In this document: in pieces, positions 43,886-52,975 of the stretch | Numbering within the stretch: the stretch's first letter is position 1 | How the letters are laid out: each line of letters starts with the position of its first letter | Assembly (NCBI RefSeq): GCF_017497975.1 | Contig: NZ_JAGDEL010000034.1 | Location: 1 to 55,865, forward strand | Direction of reading: 5' to 3' | Source: Metabacillus bambusae | GTDB lineage: Bacteria > Bacillota > Bacilli > Bacillales > Bacillaceae | DNA length: 55,865 bases | The notes under the pieces: generated by a model | The model's input: the letters and a program-made list of their open reading frames with translations, nothing else | What the model was told of the DNA's origin: nothing | Databases searched by the model: none | Made by a program: the position numbers and the translations under genes

Positions 43886-45508
43886 ATGATATCAAAATGG
43901 TTCTTTCGATCTAAAAAGAAACATAAGAAAAAAGAAATTATCCATGAGATGGGGTTTCAGGAGGGAAACCATAAGCTTCAGCAAGACCTGGATCAAATGT
44001 TACACCAGATCAAGAAAGACCTTGGAAATAGTCCAGATGTAATTGTCCGTACGTTTCAAATAGCAAGAGGTTCACAAAATCAGGTTGCGGCCGTCTACAT
44101 GGAAGGCCTGACCGATAAGGAGAAAATCAATGATTTTGTAGCACGTTCTTTATTGATCGACCCCGTTGATGACGCATTACCGCAATCGGTCGATTCACAG
44201 AATATCTTTGACTTTATCAAGACTAGAGCATTGACTGTTGGCGATGTAAAAGTTCAGAGTGACTGGAATAGCATGATGTATTCCATTTTATCAGGAGACA
44301 TCATCGTCTTGGTCAATGGCTTCAACAGTTGCATCACCGGAAATCTTCGGGGCGGCGAGCAAAGAAGTATATCGGAACCCGAATCTGAGATAAATATTCG
44401 TGGTCCAAAAGATAGTTTTACTGAATCAATCGGAACCAATATTTCTCTGATACGTCGGAGAATGAAAAGCCCGAATCTTTGGTTAGAATCAATGCGAATC
44501 GGTAATATATCACAGACCGAAGTTGCCATCATGTACCTTAAAGGAATTGCAGAAGATCAGCTTGTGGAAGAAATGAGACGACGCTTAAAAGACATTAGAA
44601 TAGATGCCATCCTAGAGTCGGGATACATCGAAGAGTTGGTTCAGGATCAGACATATACACCCTTTCCGACTGTTTATAATTCGGAGCGGCCAGATGTGGT
44701 TGCAGGCAATTTACTAGAGGGGCGGATTGCGGTGTTGGTTGACGGAACTCCAAACACCTTAATTTTACCGACCACCTTTTCGCAATTTTTTAAAGCTGCG
44801 GAGGATTACTACCAAAGGTTCGATTTTACTGTATTTATGAGAATTATCCGCTATTTAAGTTTTTTTATTGTAATATTGTTGCCGTCCATATATATTGCGG
44901 TGACTGCCTATCATCACGAAATGGTTCCGACGCCTCTGGTGATTAACTTATTGGCCCAGCGCGAAGGGGTTCCGTTTCCTGTTGTTATAGAAGCATTATT
45001 GATGGAGATTGCATTTGAAATTATGCGGGAGGCTGGCACTCGCATGCCTCGGGCCGTAGGACAAGCGGTCTCCATCGTCGGGGCTGTAGTACTGGGGCAA
45101 GCGGCAGTCCAAGCAGGTGTAGTGACTGCAATGATGGTAATCATCGTTTCTTTAACGGGAATTGCAAGTTTTACCATGCCTGGTTTTACCCTCACTACCA
45201 CAGCTAGGTTGATTCGGTTTCCTATGATGCTTGCAGCGTCCACCTTGGGTTTTTACGGGATTATCATAGCTGTGATTCTACTAGTAGCTCACATGACTAG
45301 TTTACGATCTTTTGGAATTCCGTATTTATCTCCGTTCGCTCCGTTTGGTCTAAAGCATCAAAAGGATACGATTTGGCGTTCGCCTTTTAAGTCGGCGATT
45401 ACGCGTCCTCGTTTATTTGACTCTAATCAAATGTCCTCCTTGCAAAAGGATAAGGATCCTTTATCCGATCAAAACGATAAAACATCAGAAGGGATGAGAA
45501 CATCGTGA
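43886..45508 (+). CDS. gerKA: Spore germinant receptor subunit A (GerA family)
   Basis: The 540-aa product is full length for GerAA/GerKA-type proteins. It has a large hydrophilic N-terminal part (to about 320), then a membrane domain with four or five segments and a short basic C-terminus. Family motifs include MYSILSGDIIVLVNG, SFTESIGTNISLIRRRM and SPNLWLE. It sits in the inner spore membrane and with subunits B and C forms the nutrient receptor. Start ATG 43886 behind AAAAGGAG; the frame is open 13 codons further up without a site. It overlaps gerC by 4 bp. The receptor class (gerA, gerK or other) is not resolved, so the K in the symbol is provisional. Forespore (sigma G) control is expected; only a weak GTATA-15-CGAATAA candidate is visible at 43821. 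Confidence 0.92.
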   Translation: MISKWFFRSKKKHKKKEIIHEMGFQEGNHKLQQDLDQMLHQIKKDLGNSPDVIVRTFQIARGSQNQVAAVYMEGLTDKEKINDFVARSLLIDPVDDALPQSVDSQNIFDFIKTRALTVGDVKVQSDWNSMMYSILSGDIIVLVNGFNSCITGNLRGGEQRSISEPESEINIRGPKDSFTESIGTNISLIRRRMKSPNLWLESMRIGNISQTEVAIMYLKGIAEDQLVEEMRRRLKDIRIDAILESGYIEELVQDQTYTPFPTVYNSERPDVVAGNLLEGRIAVLVDGTPNTLILPTTFSQFFKAAEDYYQRFDFTVFMRIIRYLSFFIVILLPSIYIAVTAYHHEMVPTPLVINLLAQREGVPFPVVIEALLMEIAFEIMREAGTRMPRAVGQAVSIVGAVVLGQAAVQAGVVTAMMVIIVSLTGIASFTMPGFTLTTTARLIRFPMMLAASTLGFYGIIIAVILLVAHMTSLRSFGIPYLSPFAPFGLKHQKDTIWRSPFKSAITRPRLFDSNQMSSLQKDKDPLSDQNDKTSEGMRTS

Positions 45509-46710
45509 AAATTAGAACGGGGGTTCTTTCACTAATGATTCTTTGTATGTTTTCCTTGGCAGGTTGTTGGAATTATCGTGAGCTAAATGAATTGGCGTTT
45601 CCCTTGGCTATGGGAATCGATAAAGTACCGCATCAAGACGAATACCGCTTCTCGTTTCAGATTGTAAACGCCAGAGAAATCGCGGGACAAAAAGGAGGAG
45701 GTGGAGTTGTACCGGTTGTTGTATACTCCGGCACAGGAAAAACCTTACTGGAAGCAGTCAGAAAAGCATCGAAAAAAGTGCCTCGAAGGATCAGTGGTCA
45801 ACATATGAGGGATTTGATTATTGGGGAAGAATTGGCAAGAGAAGGAATGGAAGAGGTGTTTGATTTGATGGAACGGGATCCTGAACCACGCTTAACGACG
45901 AGAGTTTTTATCGCGAGGGACTCAGACGCGGAGACGATCTTGAAGACTCTCACTCCGATTGAAAACATTCCAGCCAATGCTATCCTTGGAAAACTAAAAA
46001 CAACAGGAAAAGTATTTGCAGAGAATTACGAAGTAGAGATCGATGATGTCATCCGGGGGTTGCTAACCAAAGGAGGCGGCCCAGTGGTCAGTGGAATAAA
46101 ACTCAGCGGAGAAACTCAAATCGGACCTAATAGATCGATTTTGGAGCAGTCCGATGTTCCTGCTGAATTGACTGTCAGCGGTATGGCCCTCTTTAAAGAG
46201 GGCAAGCTGGTGAAGTGGATGGAAGACGGTGAAGCCCGGGGGATTTCATGGATTAACAATAAAGTGAATAGTACTATTGTTAACCTAGACTGCGAAAATA
46301 AAAAGGATGCCATCTCGATTGAAATTATTAGCTCCAAGACCAAAATCAAAGCAGAAATTAAGGGGGAACAACCATTAATAAGCATAAATATTCGTGAAAC
46401 TGGCGCTGTGATGGAAGCTATGTGTTCAATTAATTTATCAAAATCAGAGGAACTTCGGAAACTGGAACAGCAGTGGAATGAAAAAGTGAAGGATGAAGTG
46501 GTAAGGGCAATCAAGGAGGCACAAGATCTGGAGACCGATGTCCTGGGTTTTGGGGAAGCGGTTGAAAGGGCGAATCCTAAGGCGTGGAAGAAGATGGAGA
46601 AGGAATGGGACAAAATTTTTGCGAAATGCGAGGTTGAGGTGAAGGTCGAATCGAAGGTACGGCGTTCGGGGGAGATAACTAAGCCTTATTTATTCGATCT
46701 AAAGAAATAA
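45505..46710 (+). CDS. gerKC: Spore germinant receptor lipoprotein subunit C
   Basis: The 401-aa Ger(x)C protein has a lipoprotein signal ending LAGC (Cys 21) and then the family motif WNYRELNELAFPLAMGIDK. The mature protein is hydrophilic and forms the outer-leaflet subunit after diacylglycerol addition. Other family points are GGGVVPVVVYSGTGKTLLEA and the RRISGQHMRDLIIGEELAR segment. GTG start overlapping the A gene stop (GTGA). It is followed after 6 bp by the first B gene. Paralogue naming is provisional. Confidence 0.92.
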   Translation: MKIRTGVLSLMILCMFSLAGCWNYRELNELAFPLAMGIDKVPHQDEYRFSFQIVNAREIAGQKGGGGVVPVVVYSGTGKTLLEAVRKASKKVPRRISGQHMRDLIIGEELAREGMEEVFDLMERDPEPRLTTRVFIARDSDAETILKTLTPIENIPANAILGKLKTTGKVFAENYEVEIDDVIRGLLTKGGGPVVSGIKLSGETQIGPNRSILEQSDVPAELTVSGMALFKEGKLVKWMEDGEARGISWINNKVNSTIVNLDCENKKDAISIEIISSKTKIKAEIKGEQPLISINIRETGAVMEAMCSINLSKSEELRKLEQQWNEKVKDEVVRAIKEAQDLETDVLGFGEAVERANPKAWKKMEKEWDKIFAKCEVEVKVESKVRRSGEITKPYLFDLKK

Positions 46711-46716
46711 TGTGCA

Positions 46717-47844
46717 GTGAAAACGGTGGTGGATAAAGTGGAAAAAGCGAAAATCAGTCCGGGACAATTGTTTACGTTAATCGTACTGTTTGACATGGGA
46801 ACCGCGATAATACGTGTTCTGGCAATAAAAGCGGAAAAAGATGCCTGGTTGGCTATTCTACTAGGTTCAGTAGGCGGATTGGTTATATTTTTTGTTTACA
46901 CCTCACTTTATCGTTTATATCCTAGGCTTCCACTCACCGGTTACATGAGAGTGATTCTGGGAAAATGGCTCGGATGGCCCTTGGGTTTATTATACATTCT
47001 TTTTTTTATCCATGGAGCAGCAAGGGATGTACGTGAAGGAGGAGATTTGCTTATAAGTTCAGTGTTGGACCAAACTCCAGTTTTAGTAGTCAATGTTGTT
47101 ATGATATTGTCTATCGGGTACGTCCTGAACAAAGGAATTGAAGTGTTGGCAAGAACGGCCCAAGTTTTTTTGGTTATTTTGGCGATATTGGCGCTGGTGA
47201 GTAACTTCCTCATGTTTTTTTCCGGAATAATCGAGATTGACCGACTGCTTCCGGTTTTGGGTAATGGGTTGGGTCCCGTGTTAAAAATAACATTTAAACA
47301 GACAATTGAGTTCCCGTATGAAGAATTAATTTGTTTCACCATGCTGCTGCCTTACTTGAATCAATCGCAAATGGGGATTCGGGCAGGATTCGCCGCTGTG
47401 TTGATTAGCGGGCTTATTCTCAGCTACTCTAGTGCAATAAATATCGCCGTACTCGGGACTGATATTTCCGGACGAGCCACTTTCCCTCTGTTGTATACGG
47501 TCAGTTTGATCAATATCGGTGAGTTTATTCAGAGACTGGACGTATTTGTTGTTCTGACGTTAATTATCGGCGATTTTTTTAAAGTCGCTATCTTTTTTTA
47601 TGCTGGAGTGATGGCGGCTTCAGATGTGTTTCAAATCCGGGACTATCGGAAGCTCGTTCACCCGATCGGGATCATCATTTTATTTATATCAATGATGCTT
47701 TCCGGCAACTTTGCGGAGCAAATCGAAGAAGGAGACGTTTTATTAGTTACTGTTTTTTTGATGTTTGGAGTGGGTATACCGATCTTCTTATTAGTGGTAG
47801 CAATGGTGCGTGGAAAATTCAAATCTGATCATGATTTTAAATAA
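46717..47844 (+). CDS. gerKB: Spore germinant receptor subunit B, first copy
   Basis: The 375-aa protein has ten membrane segments, of the GerAB/spore permease family within the APC superfamily. It is the subunit that binds the germinant amino acid or sugar. It contains KISPGQLFTLIVLFDMGTAI at the N-terminus and a conserved NIGEFIQRLDVFVVLTLIIG segment. It begins 6 bp after gerC. Start codons are ambiguous: GTG 46717 has only a weak site, while GTG 46738 follows GGTGGTGG closely. A second copy lies directly downstream. Confidence 0.88.
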   Translation: MKTVVDKVEKAKISPGQLFTLIVLFDMGTAIIRVLAIKAEKDAWLAILLGSVGGLVIFFVYTSLYRLYPRLPLTGYMRVILGKWLGWPLGLLYILFFIHGAARDVREGGDLLISSVLDQTPVLVVNVVMILSIGYVLNKGIEVLARTAQVFLVILAILALVSNFLMFFSGIIEIDRLLPVLGNGLGPVLKITFKQTIEFPYEELICFTMLLPYLNQSQMGIRAGFAAVLISGLILSYSSAINIAVLGTDISGRATFPLLYTVSLINIGEFIQRLDVFVVLTLIIGDFFKVAIFFYAGVMAASDVFQIRDYRKLVHPIGIIILFISMMLSGNFAEQIEEGDVLLVTVFLMFGVGIPIFLLVVAMVRGKFKSDHDFK

Positions 47845-47873
47845 ATAAAGTTTGAAAAGGGTAATAAATCGAA

Positions 47874-48992
47874 GTGGAAAAGGCGGTGGATAAAGTGGAA
47901 AACTCGAAAATTAGTCCAGGGCAATTGTTCTCGTTAATTATATTGTTTGACATGGGGACTGCACTGGTGGTCAGTTTGGGAATAATGGCGGAAAAAGACG
48001 CTTGGTTGGCCATTCTGCTGGGGGCTGCTGGCGGATTATTCCTTTTTTTTGTTTATACTTCACTTTTTCGTCTTTATCCAGATCTTCCACTCACCACTTA
48101 CATGAGAGAGATTTTGGGCAAATGGATTGGATGGACTTTAGGGCTGTTTTACATTCTTTTCTTTCTCTATGGAGCGGCAAGGGATGTACGTGATGGAGGA
48201 GATTTGCTTGTCAGTTCGGTGTTGGATCAAACGCCAACAATCGTGATCAGTTCTGTTTTAATCATATCGGTCGCATACGTCTTAAACAAGGGGATTGAAG
48301 TTTTGGCAAGAACGGCACAAATTTTTTTAGTCATTTTGGTAATATTGGCACTGCTGAGCAACTTGCTTTTGCTTTTATCAGGTACAGTCGAGATTAACCG
48401 ACTGCTTCCGGTCTTGGGCAATGGTTGGGGCCCTGTGATTAAAACCTCATTGAAACAGACAATTGAATTCCCTCACGGTGAAGTGATTTGCTTTACAATG
48501 CTGCTACCCTATTTGAATAAACCGAAAAAGGGGGTTCGGGCAGGGTTCGCCGCTGTGTTGATTAGCGGACTCATTCTCAGCTATTCCAGTGCGCTGAATA
48601 TCGCCGTGCTCGGGACAGATATCGTCGGACGGACCACCTTCCCCATGTTGTACATGATAAGTTTGATCAATATCGGTGAGTTTATTCAGAGACTGGACGT
48701 ATTTGTCGTTCTGACATTGATTATCGGAGATTTTTTTAAAGTCGCTATCTTTTTTTATGCGGGAGTGATGGCAGCAGCAGATGTGTTTCAAATCCGGGAC
48801 TATCGGAAGCTCATTCTGCCTATAGGGCTTCTCATTTTACTTATTTCAATGATGATTACCGGCAGTTTTGCAGAACATATTGAGGAGGGGAATTTAGCCC
48901 TGCAGACAGTTTTTGTTCTGTTTGGAACGGTCATCCCTTTAGCCTTATTGTTGGTTGGTGGATTACGGAGACGGTTCAAATCTGATCGGTGA
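47874..48992 (+). CDS. gerKB: Spore germinant receptor subunit B, tandem second copy
   Basis: The 372-aa protein is strongly similar to the preceding gene along its whole length, with DNA-level identity patches in the last third (the segments coding for FIQRLDVFVV and FFKVAIFFYAGVMAA). It is a tandem duplicate. Differences concentrate in membrane segments 1-4 and near residues 205-220 (PHGEVICF versus PYEELICF), which would change ligand preference. Start GTG 47874 with AAAAGGG 13 nt upstream, or GTG 47895 behind GGCGGTGG. It is the last gene of the operon. Confidence 0.88.
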   Translation: MEKAVDKVENSKISPGQLFSLIILFDMGTALVVSLGIMAEKDAWLAILLGAAGGLFLFFVYTSLFRLYPDLPLTTYMREILGKWIGWTLGLFYILFFLYGAARDVRDGGDLLVSSVLDQTPTIVISSVLIISVAYVLNKGIEVLARTAQIFLVILVILALLSNLLLLLSGTVEINRLLPVLGNGWGPVIKTSLKQTIEFPHGEVICFTMLLPYLNKPKKGVRAGFAAVLISGLILSYSSALNIAVLGTDIVGRTTFPMLYMISLINIGEFIQRLDVFVVLTLIIGDFFKVAIFFYAGVMAAADVFQIRDYRKLILPIGLLILLISMMITGSFAEHIEEGNLALQTVFVLFGTVIPLALLLVGGLRRRFKSDR

Positions 48993-49008
48993 TGCATGCG
49001 TTTAACAG

Positions 49009-49242
49009 TTACCTTTTCTCTATGAAATGAAGAACTATTGGTTTTGATAACACATAAAGCATAACCAGGGAAATGGTAACTATTTCATCATTTGTCATGA
49101 ATGTGAAAGGAGAAATGATATTTGTAAGGGAAACATGGAGAGGCAATTTTACTAGCAGATCCATCATTATAACAAAGCAAACACTTAGTATAAAAAGCAT
49201 AAGAGAAAGATTGAATATTCGCAAGATGATCTCAGCCTCCAA
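49009..49242 (-). CDS. Small two-helix membrane protein, candidate germinant receptor D subunit
   Basis: A 77-aa protein (70 if started at TTG 49224, which has GGAGG 11 nt upstream) has two hydrophobic helices, near 8-30 and 52-72, and a basic C-terminus. It ends only 16 bp from the convergent gerB copy. Small two-helix D proteins are encoded in or next to GerA-type operons in Bacillus subtilis and B. megaterium and modulate germination rate. Size, topology and position fit; sequence-level family membership could not be checked. Confidence 0.55.
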   Translation of the reverse strand: MEAEIILRIFNLSLMLFILSVCFVIMMDLLVKLPLHVSLTNIISPFTFMTNDEIVTISLVMLYVLSKPIVLHFIEKR

Positions 49243-49445
49243 TTATCTATTCGATACGTTTTGTTTTGTTGATATCATTTATTATTATGATAACTATTCG
49301 CCGATTTCATTCATTGCCGGGGTATCAAAAACATAGGTCCCATTAGTAGGAGCTCCACATGCTTATCAAGCTAATCTAATTAACCCTAAAACGAAAATTT
49401 CATCCCTCTATAGTTTTTAATGAGTAGCACAAATTTCTTGAATTG

Positions 49446-49840
49446 ATGGTGATGGGGTTTCTTTCCACTAACAGATATACAAAAAAGAAGTTAGAAGAAA
49501 TGGAACAAGAAGAATCTTCTATTATAGGGCGCGTTTATTTAGGAACGCGTCTATTTCCTGTATATCGCTATATTATCAGGGAGATGTGATTGCCTGTGGT
49601 CTTGGGGTCATAGAAAGGGAGTACATAGGGCTTTATGATATTGTAACTGATATTAATTTTAGGAATCGAGGATTCGGCGAACAGTTGATATTGAATTTAT
49701 TAAAATGGGGGAAAGAAAATGGAGCTAAAAACAGTTATCTAGCAGTTCTATTGAATAACGACTCTGCATTAAGACTATATTCAAAAATTGGATACTCTGA
49801 AATTTATAAGTATTGGTATAGAGTTAAAGAAAATGTTTAA
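49446..49840 (+). pseudogene. Truncated GNAT acetyltransferase preceded by an unidentified ORF fragment
   Basis: The frame ending at 49840 reads CISLYYQGDVIACGLGVIER, then LYDIVTDINFRNRGFGEQLI and NNDSALRLYSKIGYSEIYKYW. These are motif A (RNRGFGEQ, acetyl-CoA pyrophosphate loop) and motif B of a GNAT N-acetyltransferase. The N-terminal half of the domain is missing; GTG 49586 behind GGGAGAT could start an 84-aa stub. A separate overlapping frame (49446-49589, 47 codons, YTKKKLEEMEQEESSIIGRV) runs into it and is not recognised. The locus looks like a deletion join of two genes. Confidence 0.6.
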
Positions 49841-50047
49841 TAGAAAATACTTAAATATTCCATAATAAGGTGTTTATTAGTAATTAAGATAAGAGTCTTT
49901 TTTATAGAAAAAAGATTGAGTTGAACGCCTAGATTTGAAATAACTTGAAATGGGACAGTTTAACATAAATGAAAATCATTATAAGAAATGTTTCGATATG
50001 TAGGGAGATGTGTTTAACAAACTACGAAAATTATAAAAAACACTCCC

Positions 50048-50902
50048 TTAATGCTCTAACAGCCTTTTACGATATGCCGACGGATTCATCCCATAACAAG
50101 TAGTAAATTGTTTTGTAAAATAGAAGGGGCTTGCAAAGCCTACTTCATTTGCGATCTCGGAAATGGGTAACTGGGTGAATTCTAGTAGTTTTGCTGCATG
50201 GCGCAATCTAATTGATAAAAGTGTTGCCATTATAGATGTGCCGACTTGTTCTCGGAATAAGTGGGATAGTCGTGAAGGGGAGAGACAGACATGATCAGCT
50301 AAGGATTGAATTGTATGCGCCTCTCTTAACTCTTCATTCAATATATGAACAACCTGTTGCACTCTGTAATCTATTTTGTTTGCTTTTGTGGTTTGTAGCC
50401 ATTGATTGATAGCCAATAAAATTTCTTCAAGTGCATTCATCGATAACTCCAAAGAAAACTCTTGAAGCAAACGATTATCACGAATCATTCGCTGAAAGCT
50501 ATTATTAACACGTTCTTGTAGCTGTATATTATTAATTGGAAAATAGATAAAGCCTTTTGTTGTTTCAGGAAGAGTAAGTAATTCTATCCAAGTAGGTCTT
50601 GGAAGAAAATGAGCCCAAAAGAATTCCCAGTGATTGTTATTAGATCCATATTGATGAGCGGTTTTTGGTTTTAAAATGGCTAGATCACCTGCTTTTACAT
50701 GCTGTTCATGACCGTCCACACTAAACAAACCTTCCCCAGAAAGAGTAAACGTTATTATCCACTCTTTCGCTCCATTTGATCGAGTGACCTTGTATTCATT
50801 TGACTGATGATAATGATCTGAAAAAAGAACCCCAGGTGATGAAGCATTTTTAAAAATAGCAGGATTGTTATGGTTTATAGTCATTCTCTCTATTCCTTTC
50901 AT
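50048..50902 (-). CDS. AraC-family regulator with cupin sensor domain
   Basis: The 284-aa protein has an N-terminal cupin/AraC-binding domain (about 15-150; GEGLFSVDGHEQHVKAGDLA, HWEFFWAHFLPRPTW) and a C-terminal double HTH (about 185-284; IQSLADHVCLSPSRLSHLFR, PISEIANEVGFASPFYFTKQ, YGMNPSAYRKR). It probably senses a sugar-related ligand. It is divergent from the PhyH-isomerase operon with only about 50 bp between start codons, so it should control that operon and itself. Start ATG 50902 with GGGAG at good spacing; ATG 50884 also has a site. Confidence 0.9.
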   Translation of the reverse strand: MKGIERMTINHNNPAIFKNASSPGVLFSDHYHQSNEYKVTRSNGAKEWIITFTLSGEGLFSVDGHEQHVKAGDLAILKPKTAHQYGSNNNHWEFFWAHFLPRPTWIELLTLPETTKGFIYFPINNIQLQERVNNSFQRMIRDNRLLQEFSLELSMNALEEILLAINQWLQTTKANKIDYRVQQVVHILNEELREAHTIQSLADHVCLSPSRLSHLFREQVGTSIMATLLSIRLRHAAKLLEFTQLPISEIANEVGFASPFYFTKQFTTCYGMNPSAYRKRLLEH

Positions 50903-50955
50903 TTTGAGATCTCCCTATAATTTAATTATAGCAATTATTAATAAAAAAGAGGTGG

Positions 50956-51765
50956 ATGATGGTGGAGATTATTACAGAGGCACAAAAAGAACAGTTTGAT
51001 TCAGAAGGATATTTGATTGTAAAAGGACTATTTTCAAGCGAGGAAATTGAGCAGTTAAAAAATCGGTTTATGCAAATACATTCCGAAGGACCAATACCGG
51101 GTTATTTTTCACCACTTTCAGAGGAAGAAGCAAAAGGCGATATATTGAAGATGTATCCAAGGATCATGCACCCTCATAAAATCGACTCACTATCTATGAA
51201 GTACTTGTTGGATGTAAGGCTGTTTTCAATTCTGACAAAACTACTTGAAGAGGAGCCACTTGCAGCACAAAGTATGTTTTATTATAAGCCCCCAAGTGCA
51301 AAGGGGCAGGCACTTCATCAGGATAATTTTTATTTAAAGATGGAACCAGGAACATGTATTGCAGCCTGGACCGCAATTGATCCATCTAATGAAGAAAACG
51401 GTGGACTATATGTGGTTCCTAATTCACAGCATGCTGAAATTCAATGCCCTCATAGAGCTGACCCAGAGAAATCGTTTACTCGTGAAGAGGTCGATATACC
51501 AGATGGGCTCCAACCAATACCTGCAATCCTGGAGCCAGGCGATGTGTTGTTTTTTAATGGGAATGTAATTCATGGATCTTATCCAAATACTTCAAAAGAC
51601 AAATTTCGCCGATCGTTTATTTGTCATTATGCTGGGATTTCCACCACAAAAGCAGGAAATTTCTACAAACCTCTGTATAAACAGGATGGTACGCCTGTTA
51701 CGGATATTGAAACGACAGAATCGAATCCATGTGGTACGGAATTTACCCAAGCGGAAATACATTAA
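50956..51765 (+). CDS. Phytanoyl-CoA dioxygenase (PhyH) family protein
   Basis: The 269-aa Fe(II)/2-oxoglutarate-dependent dioxygenase has the metal triad visible: H121 and D123 in ALHQDNFYLK and H206 in NVIHGSYPNTS, with a downstream KFRRSF Arg for 2-oxoglutarate. It hydroxylates an unactivated carbon of a small molecule; bacterial members rarely act on phytanoyl-CoA. Starts ATG 50956, ATG 50959 and GTG 50962 all lie behind AGAGG; the best spacing is for 50962. It is followed after 24 bp by the isomerase gene and is divergent from AraC. The pair suggests oxidation followed by isomerisation of a carbohydrate-like compound. Confidence 0.85.
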   Translation: MMVEIITEAQKEQFDSEGYLIVKGLFSSEEIEQLKNRFMQIHSEGPIPGYFSPLSEEEAKGDILKMYPRIMHPHKIDSLSMKYLLDVRLFSILTKLLEEEPLAAQSMFYYKPPSAKGQALHQDNFYLKMEPGTCIAAWTAIDPSNEENGGLYVVPNSQHAEIQCPHRADPEKSFTREEVDIPDGLQPIPAILEPGDVLFFNGNVIHGSYPNTSKDKFRRSFICHYAGISTTKAGNFYKPLYKQDGTPVTDIETTESNPCGTEFTQAEIH

Positions 51766-51789
51766 CCTATATTAGGAAAAGGTGGAAAG

Positions 51790-52677
51790 ATGAATAAAAT
51801 AAATAATGGAAGCAGTGCTCCACCACGTTTAGATATTCAACAATCATGGTGGGCGATGAATGGGATAGGAAATGGCGTACGAGAATGGATAACAGAAGAA
51901 AAGGTAGAAAAAATTGCCGAAGCAGGCTTTACAGGGATTAATGGTTTTCTTCCACCTCAAGATAAACAGGAGGAGTGGCACCACTTACTTGAAAAGTATC
52001 AGCTTAGCTTTAGCATTAGTGCCTATCCGTGGAATCGTGAAGATTTATCAATTCTTTTAAAGCAAGCACAAGACTTTGGCGTTCAGCATGTCAATTCGCA
52101 AGTGATGGATAGTTTTGTTATCGGTGAAGAGGCTGTACAGCTGCTAAAAGGGTTAACAGAGGAAGCTGAACGGTTTGGTACCCCTCATTTTGTAGAAACA
52201 CATAGAGGAAGAATTACACAGGATTTGTTGCGCACGGTAGATTATGTGAAAGCGATTCCTAATTTAAGTCTCACAATTGATTTTTCTCACTATGTTGTCG
52301 CTGGAGAGATGGTCGGGGATATCTTTAGAGCAGAGCCGTTTTTAAATGAATTGTTACAGCGTTGCGGGTGTATTCATGGGAGAGTATCAAATGGTGAACA
52401 GGTGCAAGTAGATATTGGACCAAATGGAGAGCATCCGATGCTGAATCGTTTTAAAGGTTGGTGGAAACAAGGGATGGAAAAATGGCTGATGGATGCGAGA
52501 GTTGGAGATATTTTCCCATTCGTATGTGAATTGGGTCCACCAGGATATGCAATTACGAAAAACAGCTATAGTAAAGGGAATATGGAGGAAATTTCCGATC
52601 GATGGGAGCAATCTCTATTACTTAAACGAATTGCCGAAGAACAATGGGCAGAATGTGTGAAAGGGTTAGAGGAATAG
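51790..52677 (+). CDS. Sugar phosphate isomerase/epimerase-like TIM-barrel protein
   Basis: The 295-aa protein is of the AP-endonuclease-2/xylose-isomerase-like superfamily. Strand-end metal-ligand candidates are FVETHRGR, LTIDFSHY, GCIHGRVSN and FVCELGPPGY, the order expected for this fold. An N-terminal SWWAMNG segment and KIAEAGFTGINGFLP follow the usual first helix-strand pattern. Substrate unknown; likely an open-chain or cyclic polyol or keto sugar. GGAAAAGGTGG site before the ATG. Second gene of the operon with PhyH under the AraC regulator. Confidence 0.82.
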   Translation: MNKINNGSSAPPRLDIQQSWWAMNGIGNGVREWITEEKVEKIAEAGFTGINGFLPPQDKQEEWHHLLEKYQLSFSISAYPWNREDLSILLKQAQDFGVQHVNSQVMDSFVIGEEAVQLLKGLTEEAERFGTPHFVETHRGRITQDLLRTVDYVKAIPNLSLTIDFSHYVVAGEMVGDIFRAEPFLNELLQRCGCIHGRVSNGEQVQVDIGPNGEHPMLNRFKGWWKQGMEKWLMDARVGDIFPFVCELGPPGYAITKNSYSKGNMEEISDRWEQSLLLKRIAEEQWAECVKGLEE

Positions 52678-52902
52678 AAAGTAAACTTTATAAAAAGTAA
52701 CTAAGAAAAACGAGTGTAAATTTAGAATGAACTGTACCCAATCAAATAGACAATTTAAAAAAAGAGTAGCCACATAAGAGGTGACTTCATCATTAGGCGA
52801 GGCTGCTTTAAAAAGTAGACAGAAATGTGGAGGTATGGTGCTACTACTTGAGGTAAGTTACGATAAGTTCAGGTATGATTATTGAGTTCTAAGTGTAATA
52901 AA

Positions 52903-52947
52903 TAAAAGCTACAATCTTTTTGAATATAAAAAGTTTGTAGCTTTTTA
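52903..52947. terminator. Bidirectional terminator
   Basis: TAAAAGCTACAA and TTGTAGCTTTTTA arms with an inner CTTTTT/AAAAAG extension form a long stem with T/A-rich ends on both sides. It serves the isomerase operon and the convergent DUF420 gene. Confidence 0.85.
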
Positions 52948-52975
52948 TTATGAAAAGAACACCTTTATACTGGAA

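Noticed and set aside
44914-45243. 109-codon minus-strand frame opposite gerA
   Set aside because: Antisense shadow of the membrane domain; no binding site.
46116-46613. 165-codon minus-strand frame opposite gerC
   Set aside because: Ser-rich antisense shadow without initiation signals.
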